From: Metallyticus violacea
Taxonomy: Eukaryota > Arthropoda > Insecta > Mantodea > Metallyticidae
NCBI GenBank assembly: GCA_030762175.1
Contig: CM060843.1
Coordinates: 119,714,869 to 119,778,868, forward strand
Direction: 5' to 3'
Length of the DNA: 64,000 nt
In this document: piece after piece, positions 11,833 through 22,975 of the stretch
Numbering within the stretch: the stretch's first letter is position 1
Layout of the letters: each line of letters opens with the position of its first letter
Notes under the pieces: generated by a model
Databases searched by the model: none
What the model was told of the DNA's origin: nothing
What the model saw: only the letters and a program-made list of their open reading frames with translations
Position numbers and translations under genes: made by a program

Positions 11833-11837
<5 letters not shown>
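10240..11837 (-). mobile_element. Penelope-like retroelement, 5'-truncated
   Basis: The element comprises the open reading frame ending at 10625 plus downstream non-coding sequence to about 10240. It is cut off at its 5' end by the TA microsatellite at 11836-11897. Missing are the N-terminal region and the first RT motifs. The 3' part (10400-10620) contains gagccaagctcgaaatatagtg on the minus strand, a hairpin followed by GAAATATA that resembles the GAAA side of the nearby hammerhead-like modules. TA runs flank the element at both ends. Confidence 0.88.
10247..10398. repeat. Tandem duplication of (TA)n plus a 43-46 bp unit
   Basis: A TA run (10247-10284) and the unit ctatta..agagtaataaaaac...aaaactcata (10285-10330) are repeated as a TA run (10331-10355) and the same unit (10356-10398), with one ATA deletion. 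This is a direct duplication at the 3' side of the Penelope-like element, probably from slippage or terminal-repeat duplication. Confidence 0.85.
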
Positions 11838-11902
<65 letters not shown>

Positions 11903-11914
11903 CAATTCAAACAA
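10625..11914 (-). CDS. Penelope-like reverse transcriptase with GIY-YIG-type endonuclease, N-terminally truncated
   Basis: A 429-codon frame. The first 27 or so residues are Ile-Tyr repeats translated from the adjacent (TA)n run and are not part of the original protein; homology starts near FVFEGQYFLQVKGTAMG. Visible in order: TAMGTRMAPSYANLF (RT palm), FIDDIF with the catalytic Asp pair at about residues 79-84, an RT thumb region, a CNRPKCKTC Cys motif before the endonuclease, then VVYLLKC...FYIGLTS at about residues 334-352 as the VY/YIG form of the GIY-YIG core, and a C-terminal RDVEMAAIVLHKARIPPGLN. RT copies the element's RNA and the endonuclease nicks the target. There is no internal stop or frameshift over about 400 codons, so the copy looks young, but without the N-terminal RT motifs it cannot be complete. 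Confidence 0.9.
11836..11897 (+). repeat. (TA)n microsatellite
   Basis: A pure TA run of about 30 units at the 5' truncation point of the Penelope-like element. Confidence 0.95.
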
Positions 11915-12099
11915 GCTGGACAGAACTTTTCTCCTTAACTAATGGACATCATAATGATTAAGAGTGTGAAACTTTATAAAATGAATATATTTCTCAACAT
12001 AAAAGAAGGTTATTAACACTCTCGCTCTGTTAGACTGTTGATGAATGAAAGCTGACAACGAATCGGGGATTATCTGCTAGCATTTTATTTCCCAAAATC

Positions 12100-12440
12100 T
12101 CCACGAAACCTTTCTGTGACCCTGTTATCTGTGATCACTGATAACTAATTTGTTTAAAGAGAAACCCATTTTATGGAGTGATTGCTCAATCTTGTATAAT
12201 TAGCCTCCTCTTTAGTATTTCCCTCCAGAGAAGTTAAGTCCAAAATTTCTTTAATTGCATTAAAGTTTTGTCTACACCACGAATGAATACCACAAACAGC
12301 ATCATGAATATCAGTCTTTTCAGAAGGACACAAAAATAATTAACAAATGTTTTTGTTAGCGTGTTAGTTGTATCTCTCTATATCTTGAGACAGTTCCCCA
12401 ATTCTGGTAGCTACAGTGTATCAAGGAAGAGGAATTGTAC
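12100..12440 (-). pseudogene. hAT-type (GTF2IRD2/ZBED-like) transposase relic
   Basis: The minus-strand translation reads TRIGELSQDIERYN, then (after a stop) LFLCPSEKTDIHDA, then RQNFNAIKEILDLTSLEGNT and KEEANYTRLSNHSIKW. This matches, in order and spacing, the part of domesticated and active hAT transposases with SxALDESTDxxDTAQ, the NFxVxEELLxLxSLxGTT segment and GEDIF. The catalytic Asp region is reduced to SEKTD. Three or more stops interrupt it, and no terminal repeats or N-terminal BED finger are seen. It is a dead fragment; the subfamily assignment is approximate. Confidence 0.7.
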
Positions 12441-13625
12441 TATATTTGTCTCTCTCATCTGTGACAGTCGTAATAAAAGTGAGCTTTCCTCAATACCTGA
12501 TCGGACAACATGTCTGGGCAAATTTTAGACACTACTTGTAACTGACATATAACGGATCTAACCAATTAGCAATACAGCTGCATTCTGTAAACATAAATGA
12601 AATTCACAGAGGAAAATGTTTTACAGCACCTACACATATATTTATTACTATTTAATGATGGTAATAAATGCAACATTTTAATATTTACGTCAATCTGTAG
12701 ATCACTAATAGTTTCAGGCGATCATCTCATTTACAATCCTTCAATATTTCTGCATGAAAACTATTGTAGTTTAGTTTGGCATTGCTTCTTTTTGTAACTA
12801 ATGCTTTTTACGTATCAAACAAAGAGCTTTACCTCTTCTTTCAGAACATAAAAATAGAGCACACTGATACTGTATGATTTCGCTCTTCGCCCCATTGTCA
12901 ATGTATGCACGTAAATTGAACAGCCTTGTTTCCCTAGTGACTGTATGTAGAGCTAACGCACGACATCTCTGCATATAGCTCTACTGCCTGCTACATTGAT
13001 CTTTACGGACAACAGCCGGAATATTCCGCAAAGTAAACTGTATATTGCATTCTTGTGAAGTATTTGGATGTAATTTATTTTAAAAATGGCTAATTATATA
13101 AACTAAAGGTTGCATAAAAACATCTTTTTTTTAATTACTGCCAGCGTACTTTTCTCGCTCCAGCACATAACTAAGGTTTTCTTAGAAAAGATTGCTGCTA
13201 CAGGCATAGAAATCAATTTTCTCTTTCTCACAATAACTTGACGCCAGAAGCAAAATTATCGTTCGGGATCCCGAGTGCTCTCGTTGACATCCCTGCACTA
13301 GATTAAATTTGATAGTTTTTCATGCACTTAAACAATTATATATTTATTAATGTCACTCAAGGAGATGTTTTAACCACTGTCTTCCTTTTCTATGCTTATA
13401 AACAAATTAGTCTGTTGGCGGATGTTTCCACTGTTTAAACGACTTTGAGTGGCGTGTGACACAAGGCCAACGTAGCATTTTGTAAACGCCTCTCAACCTC
13501 CCGCCCGCCTTGATATAGATTTGCTAGCATGAAGTGATGGCTTATCGTCCGATGTAGATTTTTTGTCAGCATGTCCGTCATCATATAATTGGGGTACTCT
13601 GTATTTTAACTAAAAGGTTGGAGAT

Positions 13626-13910
13626 TTATTTTGATTGATTTATTTACGGACGCTCTTTAACACCTCAGCTCATCAGCGTCCCATTTAATTCAGGACATGA
13701 AACGGGCGACAAATTTTGCTCAGAGGCCTCTCAGGCTTGAGGTTCTTTTTCTTGCCGTAAATGTAGGACACGGGACCCACGGCTTTACTTCCGTTCCGAA
13801 GGAAGCCATACTTAAGATTTTTACGCCCGAAAAAATCCATCGGTCCTGGCCGGGTTCGAACCCGCGATCTTGGATATAGGAGGCAAGTATGGTAACCACT
13901 ACACCACCAG
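13626..13910 (-). mobile_element. SINE family 1, copy 3, with 8-bp target duplication
   Basis: A well-preserved reverse copy. The head contains a perfect B box (rc gggttcgaacccg) and gtagtggttacc, the body is complete and the tail reads AATAAATCAATCAAAATAAA. A duplication ttggagat lies at 13618-13625 and 13911-13918. This copy is close to copies 1 and 7, suggesting relatively recent mobility of the family. Confidence 0.93.
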
Positions 13911-14574
13911 TTGGAGATAAAAAAATACTGGAAGATGATTACCTGAATTCGATAGCTACTCTAAAACAGTTCAGACAACATTTGTAAGAAATGTTTTGGA
14001 TATTTTTAGGCAGATAAACAGATATTTCTCAATAGATTTGAGTCATATGTTTGATGGATCATGGAAGCAAAATGCTAAATAATGAAAGGAAACTTGGTGT
14101 TTCTCAACCCCGTACGAAATTCATAGTGCAGCCATTATCAAGCTGTTGTCTGTTGTCTGTTTTTTAGAAATAACAAACATGATTGTGTTCAAAGATCCGC
14201 CATAATAACACATCATTATTATGCAAATTTCATTTAAAAAACGGAGTGCAAGCAAGGAGAAATGTAGAGAGATGTATTATTTCTTTAGAGCATAAGTCAG
14301 TATTTAATACAGCAGGCTTTGAATTGCTGTAACATTGTTTACTCTCCAGATCTCATCTCCAGATACTTCAGTCTGTTCAACACCTCCAAGGGAGGAATTC
14401 TTCATTACATTATGAAGTCATGGAGGATGTAAACCATTTGTTTGCGCAAATTGGGTAATCTTTCTTCAGAAAGTTATAGAAATTTTATAGGATCGCTGAG
14501 ATTGTAAAGTGTATTAGGCAAGTTACATAAGTTACACAATTTGTAGAAAGAAGGCTTACACGGCCGGTATCAAG

Positions 14575-14955
14575 TATATGAACTGAACTTCGGGCTGTAA
14601 GGCTGTGGTCCAATGGGATTCTCCTCCATCTTCTCCAGACGTTCGTCCCCGACTGCGGTGGACATCTTCAATGGTGCGTTCGACGTGATCTCCTTGGAGA
14701 CGAGGCAGTGACTAACTCATTGGAAACGCCCAGGAGCTCCAGGTTAGATTCAACCTCCTTGACCAAGCGAAACGGAGCTCAGTTCCACAGGCACCCCTAC
14801 TATATATATATCACCACCTCCTTCCAGTAACGAGTCTGTCACTGCTCCGTCTCCAAGATGATCACCTCGAGCACACCACTGAAGATATCCACCGTAGTCG
14901 TGACGAAACGTCTAGGAAGATGGAGAATCCCATCCTGGAAGGCTCAGTTCGTGTA
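14575..14955. repeat. Large imperfect inverted repeat with two hammerhead-like cores
   Basis: The left arm (about 14575-14735) and right arm (about 14815-14955) are reverse complements with scattered mismatches, around an inner spacer of about 80 bp that includes a TA run. The right arm on + carries CTGAAGA (14879-14885), a helix-loop segment and GAAAC (14905-14909). The left arm on the minus strand carries TTGAAGA, GTCC...GGAC and GAAC. The layout matches the hammerhead core CUGANGA-stem II-GAAA. GC content is well above the surroundings. No coding part is attached. It most likely derives from inverted terminal sequences of a Penelope-like element of another subfamily. Confidence 0.65.
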
Positions 14956-15239
14956 ATATGTTTCACAATTGCCATTTACTACAAGGTCCTGGGTAATTAT
15001 GTCAGTGCAACCAAAAATGTTTGAGTTTGGTAGTTGGGTAAAAAATGTTCAAATATGAAAGGCATCCAAGGTATTATTTAACTTTTGTAAATCTGCAGAG
15101 AATTGATGGAGGATCTAAAATCAAGCAAAAAATTCATACAAACATATGGTCAATTATTATATATTATATAGATAATAAAATAGCCTGTATTAGAAAAAAA
15201 TATATGTTTACATGTATATACTTACTTATCCATAGCTCT

Positions 15240-15640
15240 ATAGAAAGTGCTCAAAATGGCCACCATTATATTTAATGCAGACTTTAAGACCCACATATAT
15301 ACTGTCTTACTTTCTTCCATGCTCCAGGCACCTTAATATCAACCGACATCCTAGTTAAATACACCGGCGAAGAATTTCCATGTTGCCAATCGATCTAGAG
15401 TACACAATGGAATTTAAATGAATCAGTGTGTAGAAGCGCAAGGCATTAAAGTCTGGAAAATAAGCAGAGTAGATTGGAAAAGATAGTCCCCGTTTATTTG
15501 GGAATCCTTGATCTACAATCGTGTTAGCAGCACGATGAAAATGAAAAGGTGCCCCATCATGCATCAACCTCATACGGCACATTATATGTAGTGGCACGTT
15601 TTTCCAACAAAATTTCCAAAGTTAAGAGTATAATGCTATA
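15240..15640 (-). pseudogene. Tc1/mariner (IS630)-type transposase relic, C-terminal half
   Basis: The minus strand reads LMHDGAPFHFHRAA (second catalytic Asp region, DGAPxHF), then VDQGFPNKR, then FPDFNALRFYTLIHLNSIVY, matching SPDLNPLDFxLWGHLKSLVY. NMEILRRCI follows, and the end GGHFEHFL sits at about 15245-15268. This is the C-terminal half of a widespread insect transposase family. An 80-codon open frame (15355-15597) covers the middle, with stops and frameshifts on both sides. The third catalytic residue region reads NALRF instead of NPLDF, so the Asp is lost. Confidence 0.82.
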
Positions 15641-16360
15641 GTTAATGTTCCAAGTAAGGACCGATTAATGCGTAATCGATTGTTTCAGTCCCCACTTTCA
15701 TGCTAAATTGTTTCCAAGGCTCTAATGGGGAATTTCAATGGTTTATATATGAATATTGTGAAAGTTTTAGCGGGATGACAGATGGCTTTGGCTGCAAACC
15801 ACAAAACAGCACCAATTTGTGAAGGATTAAAAATACCAATGTCTTGTTATCAGTACTACAGCCCAAATAGTAAAGAACTAAAAACTGAGCGCAATTGAAT
15901 ATATATTTATATGAATATTTATGCTAGTTTGAGCTTTTCCTATCAATTCTCTATTGATTTCGTACATATTAATAATATACTGCGTATTCATAGGGCACTA
16001 AATCCAACGACTAAATATATATTGTCAGTATTAGGAAACACATTAGTGCCTATAGTTTTATACTTGAACAGCTTTATTTTCATAAACTGTTTCTATGCAC
16101 AGTTTCATATGAAGCACTTTAAAATAATAATAACTCCATTATATCTGTAGATTACGCACTATAACAGCAAATTTTCAAATGCCTAGAACAATTTTAAGTA
16201 TGCATTTTCATTTAATTGTTGCTTAGTGCGAGAAGAAAAATATTTGGTTCACCTAAATTCAGGCTTGATTGGACCAAAGTTTATCGTACTGTGATAAATG
16301 TAGTTTATCTTTTATGAATTACTTAATTGAGTTGTACAGTGCTTTTTCTTCCCATTGCAG

Positions 16361-16497
16361 GATATCATTGATTTCACAAAATTTCGCTCCAGATCAAGAA
16401 GTGAAGGTCTCGTTGAAAGAAGTCCAAGCAAACACGGCAAAAGAAGAAGTAGAAATCGCGCAGTGAAGGTTCTACATGACCCAGTCAGAGCGCAGTC
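16361..16497 (+). CDS. Exon 3 of the unrecognised Ser/Pro/Arg-rich protein
   Basis: A 137-nt exon between a strong acceptor (cttcccattgcag, to 16360) and a consensus donor GTGAGT at 16498. The open frame starts on a whole codon: DIIDFTKFRSRSRSEG, then ERSPSKHGKRRSRNR, then VKVLHDPVRAQ. It leaves two bases (TC), which need one base from the next exon; exon 4 supplies G to give Ser. Both boundaries therefore agree in phase with exons 2 and 4. The segment is very basic (RSRSRS, KRRSRNR) and could serve nuclear import, phosphorylation or acidic-lipid binding, but I recognise no domain. Another frame is also open here with a Met further upstream, but that frame would not join exon 2. Confidence 0.82.
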
Positions 16498-16550
16498 GTG
16501 AGTACAGTGATTTTATTTAAACCGACCCCCAAAAAATTAAATAAAAGCAC

Positions 16551-16579
16551 TGCACTGCCCTGCCCTGCCCTGCCCTGCC
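16551..16579 (+). repeat. (TGCCC)n pentanucleotide repeat near an exon donor
   Basis: Five to six tandem TGCCC-type units begin about 53 nt downstream of the exon 3 donor. The repeat is C-rich on the transcribed strand. Confidence 0.9.
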
Positions 16580-17751
16580 ATATTGTCCCTCCAGTCTCGG
16601 GTTGCTGCCGAGGAAGTTGCTTCTCTTCAAGAAATTAACGCTCGCCTGCTGGTTCAACAGACAGATTCTGACTGCAGCTTCTCTGATCGTGGCTCAAATT
16701 AATAACGTTCCAGTATCTCTCGTCTTTCTTAGCTTGGACGTAGATATATTGCTTCAATAAAACGGCCACTTTCAAGTTTAAGTCGGGGAACATCTTTACT
16801 GTATTTGGAGCAAAGAAATATTGACTAAAACAACGATCAACATTATTTAAAAGAAAATAAAATTTTATATTTTTACATAAATCTCTGAATGAGCATTCAA
16901 GCAAGATACGTTGGATAAATAACCAACTAATAATCTTGAGTATTAAAATCGTAAATATATGGCCATGAAACAGAGTCGCCAGACTTAAAACTTTTCCACT
17001 ATTTTACATATTTGGGGAACATTACACTTTAGTACAGAATTGTCTAACTCTGCTTTCATTAAATAAGCTTTAGATGTTACCCTATCATTTGAAAGGACTT
17101 TCTGATTCCAACCATGGAATTGTTTCTTGCATCCGAATCCAAATCAGAATACAAACTTGCTGAAGCTAGTCAAACAATCAAATCACCTTATTCCACTGAG
17201 AAATGTTGTTTAATATTCATTGAAAGGACTTTGTGTTTAACATGAAAAATTTTATTATATCTTCACCTTTCTTTAGAATCCCATCTATACCTGGTTTAAA
17301 TTTTCGTGTGCTTATTTTAAAAAAAATGTTAGACATCTTTCTATAGATAGATTATTTATGGATAAAATATAACAGAATTTAATATTTTGTGTGCTTGAGT
17401 GACGAAAATCTTTTGAAATGACCAAAAATACTCGATAATAATTTCGAGACACTATTTATAAAGATGCATGAATATGTTCAACTGCATTTATCTATAAACA
17501 TTTCAATTGTTATCTCTAAAAATATCACATATACATATTTTTCTTTATATTAATGTTGAAAGTACAGCTTCAAAATAAAGAATTGCTGTATTAATTACAG
17601 TTTTCTACTCTCTAAAGTTTGATTTCAAACAAGAATTGGAGTTGGTAACTTAATATCACATTGCGTAACGAACTGCTCTTATATAACATTTTCCCCTTTA
17701 TGTGCACAATCTCTGTAATCGTGAGTAAAATATGTTTTATGTTTTATACAG

Positions 17752-18014
17752 TGATTCATGGGTCTCGTAGACCCTAAGATCGCGGGTTCAATCCCGTCAG
17801 TGTCGATTTTTGGGGGAGTAAAAATTCTAAATATGGCTTCCCTTTCTTTGAAAGAGAATTAAAGAGAATGTCGTAGATTTAAGGCACTTAAAAGAACCTC
17901 AAGCCTGAAAGAAGAGGCCTCTGAGTAAAATATGTCGGCCGTTTAATACCCTGAATTAAATGGGACGCCGAGGACCTGAGGTGTTACAAAGCTCCCGTAA
18001 ATTAATAAATAAAA
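17752..18014 (+). mobile_element. SINE family 1, copy 4
   Basis: A forward copy. The B box gggttcaatccc lies near 17785, with atggcttccctt in the body, then gaacctcaagcctgaaag and gacctgaggtgtta, and an AATAAATAAA tail. The head upstream of the B box is degraded. Confidence 0.88.
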
Positions 18015-20465
18015 TACAATTTTAAAATACTCATATTTTAACTATATTTGTTTTCTAGTATAAAAATACAACAAAATTAAACAGAGAACCTAGCTTAAGA
18101 ACTTCATTTAATTAGTACGAAGTGCACAAGTTTTATATTCCACTTGCTGAATCATAATTATTTTTAATTTTATTTTCTAACTCTTACTCCAAATAGGATT
18201 TTGGGGTACCCTAAAGCATTCGTTGTCTCTCGGTATGACATTCCAACTTTATCATTATACATGATGGGAAATCGATTGGCGACGTATATCATACAGATTA
18301 CCATACATGCCTTAAGAACAGAAATATTTGTTAATTAACAATTTCGTAGCCTATTTTTTCTAGCTAACATTGCCAATTATAATAATGCGTTTAAATACTT
18401 TCAAAATTGCTTTGGTTAGTTATTTCCAGGCATCGGAATATTTAAGTACTTAACGTTATATGAGGTACACTCAAACTAAAACAATGCAAGCTATCGCCCG
18501 GTAGATAAACAAATGATGAGGTACAGGTGAAATGGGAGATAATTGCTTGTAGCTCGTGGCCAATTGTGTGCTTTCCATCTGTTGTCTACAGTTCAGAAAC
18601 AACGTAAGTAATTCCGCTTCTTTTTGATTTTGGTGCTTAGAAATCCCGATCCCTAGCTATCTCAAAGTGTTAATATATACTTCCTTGAACAAAAAAATTA
18701 ATAAAATTTCAGCAGAGTGGAGTAGCATCTAGTGCATATGACGACTTGAACCCTTTATAGTAGTGATTCCATAAGATTGTGAAGACATTCAACGTCAATT
18801 TGCAGCCACGCGTGCATTAAGTTCCGGCAAAGTGCGTGGATGTCTCACCCAGTCTGGCAGAATATTATGTAATAATCACATTAGGAGATAAGCATACTCA
18901 TCATGCCACGAGTTAGAGTACGAGTCTTGTAATTGTCGTCCTGAAAGGCAAGCGTCCATTTGGCATCAAGATGAAGATGCTGGCTGTTATTCAGAATGCC
19001 GAGATGTGCAGGTGTGCAAACTGGTTCAAATGTCATAGTCAATTCTATGAGTAAGCTTAAGTGAATAACATTACACAGCTGCCTCCAGTTCCAAAATAAT
19101 GTCTTTCAACACGTTTCGCCTCATTGGAGTATACAAACACCTACGATACATATTGGAACATTTTATGTACACGCTTTCAATCTCCAGAGCTTAGGCAGGT
19201 CATGTCGAACTTGTTTCTTTGTGAATAGAGAAGTCTTTATAGCATGCAGTTCCCTTCTCAATGTTCTTTTCGAAATTACTTGAAACATACAGACCTTCAT
19301 TAATTGACTGCAAGCATTCTTGCAGGATTTGAACTCTTATTTGCATCGTCTGTAGGCATGCAGCACGGCGAGGTTATAAGTCGATTTGAGGTTTAGAGGT
19401 ACATAATTTTTATATAACCTCTGAGCAGTCTGCTTTGACAGACCGGTAAATTGGGTATTTCGTTCATATTGCGTTTTTGACTTAACCTTCTATTGCTACT
19501 ATTTCACATCTGCATTGCGACATTTTTGGCCAGCTGCTTGAACAAAATGAAGCACACTAACCCTTTCTACGGGACTTGTGGAAAAGATCACTGTCGTAGT
19601 TACCCCATATAATATTAAGATACAATTTTTAGTTTGAAAAAATGCACTACGCTTCAAGAGCTAATATTTTGCCCATTGTAAGTAGCTTCAACCTCCACAC
19701 TGATAACGCTCATTCCTCATTTCTCTTCTAGCTAAGAACTTAAGTTATTTTAAAGCTATTTTTTATTTCATGTTTCGAAATCTATATTGGTAAAAAACTC
19801 TAAAAGGAAACGTTAGGGTTCCCCTCAAAATCATTCTTACCTGGTAAATATGATGCATCCTCCATGGATTGTGGTCATCGTTACTTCGCCATCTATTATA
19901 AATAAGCTACAACCTTTTTCTGCTCAAACTCAGACATAGAAGTAATAATATAGTAAATCAGTGTAGACCAACAAGCGGCACCCGAGACACTCTTTTGTTC
20001 TTGAAGGAAGTATGTAGTTGTTACATTCCTTAAAAACTAAAAATAACTTTATAATCAAATCCAATGCTGGTACCATGTTGAAGAGTTGAGCAAGAAACGA
20101 AAAGGCAGGAGTCGGATCAAATCCCTCTCTTCGTCCTTTTTGGCTGCTTTGTTTTCGATTCCAATAAAAGTGCGGATCGTTCCCTTCTTTAAATAACAAA
20201 GCAATTCCAAGGCAAGGTCGCTTCAGCACCAAGATGAATATCCGCAGAAGGGGAAAGCTTATCAATTAATGCTTAGGGATTACAGCTATTTCCAAAATTT
20301 TCATTCTATCTTCGACTTTTAGATGTGTCAGTCGTGAGTTAGCGGAGTGTTGTGATCATAACTTGTTAGCTGGCTGGCTATATTAATCCTGAATTTAAGT
20401 ACTTCTAGCAACTATATAAATAAATATATTATAACTTTTATGACTGTAGTAATGTTTTCAGATAA

Positions 20466-20506
20466 TAATAATAAGAAGAAGAAAAAAAAGAAGAAGAAGA
20501 AGAAAT
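20466..20506 (+). repeat. Imperfect (AAG)n/(A) repeat
   Basis: A purine-only run of AAG and AATA units. Confidence 0.85.
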
Positions 20507-20802
20507 AATTTCTATTTAAAAGCGCAAGGGTATCCCCTCGATACATTTTTGGAATAAAGTGGCCCGTGACTGAAAAACAGTTGGACCACGCTGTGGTAAA
20601 TCTTCCGCAAATTGAACCGCATAAGCTTTTGCATGCTAGAAAACAATTTTGAAAGAGAAAGAGGGGATGCATAACCTGTATCTATTGTTCTGAAAGCACT
20701 CTTATACAAATTTAATTTTAAAATTGCAATCTGTCAGCAAGTCCTCAAAAGAATTAAATTTAATTAACAAATGTGTAATGCGTGCATCATTGTCAACTTA
20801 AA

Positions 20803-20940
20803 AGCCCCGGCCAGGGTCGATGGATCGGTCGTAAAAGTCCTAAGTATGACTTCCTTCGGAAGGGAAGTAAAGCTGTGGGTCTCGTGTCGTACATTTACGG
20901 CACGATAAATAAACCAAAATCAAAATAAAATAATAAAAAT
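20803..20940 (+). mobile_element. SINE family 1, copy 5, internally shortened
   Basis: It begins within the T-arm region (ccggccagggtcgatgg), continues to tttacggcacga, and then jumps directly to an AAATAAACC tail, lacking the 3' half of the body. It is a 5'-truncated and internally deleted copy. Confidence 0.85.
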
Positions 20941-22440
20941 AAGCATTTTAAGACCGGAGTAAGACTGAGACAATATGGATGTAATTTGTTATAGCACTTA
21001 TGTTCTTGGATTTGAGCTGGTAAGAGCATTAAGAATTAAAATTCAATTAAGGCATTGAAGAAAAATTCCTCCAGTGTATTTTAGTACCCCTGTGTTTTTG
21101 TAAAAATAATCAATAGTTTACACTTTTGAAATCTTTAGCTAAGATAGATATTTTATCTGCTAGTTGTTCATTAGTATGTTAGATTACTAGCTATTGAAAT
21201 ATTATGGGGGCACTTTAGCTTGGAAATTGTTTCTTTGCATAAAAATAATTAAATTATTTTCATACTTGTAAAGAATTAAGCGTTTACACAAATCTTCTTT
21301 GTAAAAACCACGTTCTTTTACAGTATTTTAAATTTCATTGTTTTATGTTTCCCACATAAACAAAGGTTTAGCAAACCTAAAATATGGAAATAAACCATCC
21401 TACAGGTATTTAAGAAAAGAAAAGTATGACACAGATTTCATTACATTTTGGTCTTGCAGAACACATGCTACCTATAACAAAGTTATAACTTAGAGTGCGG
21501 CTTTTGTCTTTGCTTTTTGGCACGAAAGTGGTTATCCGTGGCGTTTATTGAATTCAGTCTTATATGAACCTAGGTCTACAACCGCATGAGTGACCTAATT
21601 TTGGATCATTGACCCGTTCAAAATCCATTATAGCTACCTATTTATTTTGTAAGCGCCACCTCAACGCCTTGCGTTCAATTCTTCTTGTACTACGCGTTTA
21701 ATATCGATCATTCGGATGCATATATAAAAAAGCTCAGGATATGAACTCCATTATTTTCACTCATCCCTTCACATTCATGTTAGCCATCTGTTTTTTGTTT
21801 TTTTTTTTCCTCTCTCTCTCCCAGGTCGTGTTTATCCCCCACGACCTCACGTCCGATAAATGCTTCATCTAATCCTGGGAGCGAAAGGAGGATGTGTTCG
21901 TCATTAATAACAATAGAAGCTTTAATCTCGCGGATCTGGTTTTTGTGTGTGTAAAACCACTATAGAAATCACGCAACTGTAGAATAATTTATGGTGGCCT
22001 GCCACAGTAAAAGTTCAAGCGCAAACTTTACTGAATTCCCTTTTCCATTATGCACGAATAAAGTCATTAGTAGACACAGGTTTTGAGGTTACTAGACTGA
22101 AATTGTTTAAACTCTATTTCATTAGGCTAAAACAAATCCTTCATTACTTTAAATCCAATAGATTTGCCCTTTACAAAATCTGCCTCAAGAAACTGTTTAC
22201 AAAGATCAAATGATTTATCTCGTTATCCACTTATATATTTCATTATATGTCTATTAATATTGCTCAAAGTTTTTTATGTTATTCATGATTTGAAATAAGA
22301 AATGGATAGAAACACTCAAAATCACAGCAGAATCTCAAATGACATATTTTCAGCTTGCCATACCGACGTTCTAAACATTGAGTTAACATGATCTTAAAGT
22401 TTACAAAATGCATATATAAAACTCTAGGTTCAAATGCTCA

Positions 22441-22453
22441 CCCCCCCCCCCCT
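22441..22453 (+). repeat. Poly-C run (13 bases)
   Basis: A pure C tract, unusual in such AT-rich sequence. Its length should be treated with caution because homopolymers are prone to read errors. A G10 tract occurs at about 25692-25701. Confidence 0.9.
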
Positions 22454-22975
22454 AGAAATAAAACTGTGTATCCAGGAAATATGAAAGAGTTTGCATTGTG
22501 ACTGCAACAGATCATTGCCTAGAGCATTTTAAATTGCATGAGTTGCAGTGATGGATATAGAAGCTGACATAATTAATTAAAAACGCGGAATAGGGCCTTT
22601 GTCGTGTCAGTTATACTATTACTGAAATAATCACGCGCGTGACCAAATCTAATTATTTACTTAGTTGGAATTCAGTAGATCAGCATAGAACCAAACAACG
22701 TGTTGTTCCGTGCTTTCTTTGGTGCAAACTTTTATTTCATTCTATGCACAAACACAAAGTAAATGTTGCTTTCCGTGAATAATATTAATCCTTGCGGGAA
22801 AGTTCTGATTGCTTAGAACGAAAGATACCCTAATCTTGTTTGAACTGTATCACACAAATATAAATAAATAAAAAACTTAAGAATTTGCATTTTCATTCCA
22901 TGTCATAGGGCCAACTCTAGATCTTTAAACATATTCAATATTCTTCTTCCCCACCCGTTTTTTATTAATTTATTA

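Larger units (their letters stand above)
7851..16360 (+). other. Intron 2 (about 8.5 kb)
   Basis: The intron is bounded by GTAACA and a tttcttcccattgcag acceptor. It carries two SINEs from different families, a Penelope-like element with adjacent hairpins, a hAT relic, a third SINE, an inverted-repeat module and a transposase relic, listed separately. I see nothing identifiable in 7860-8390, 9320-10020, 12450-13615, 13920-14570 or 15650-16340. The GC-richer stretch 8390-8530 contains a donor-like ggcag|gtaagc, but no exon with matching phase could be built. Confidence 0.6.

Noticed and set aside
13650..13690. Conserved CTGATGA in SINE family 1 (reverse strand here), beside GAAAC-like sequence.
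   Set aside because: The GAAAC-like sequence lies on the opposite strand, so the two hammerhead strands are not present in one RNA.
17755..17830. tRNA-like sequence with a good B box.
   Set aside because: It is the head of a SINE of family 1; acceptor and D-arm pairing are lost and the SINE body follows. No genuine tRNA gene was found in the window.
19100..19150. Minus-strand ATGAGGCGAAACGTG, resembling the GAAA side of a hammerhead.
   Set aside because: No CUGANGA strand at a suitable distance.
21480..21700. Apparent similarity to 40960-41170 (gcggcttttgt..., ggttatcc..., cattgaccc).
   Set aside because: Only short blocks match and order breaks down; weaker than the two repeat pairs reported.
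21780..21960. Strong acceptor (T-run, then cctctctctctcccag) followed by an open frame of about 40 codons compatible with exon 3's phase.
   Set aside because: The frame becomes hydrophobic and no donor with matching phase is convincing; the segment also has a short internal palindrome (cgtgaggtcgtggg) that suggests a repeat.
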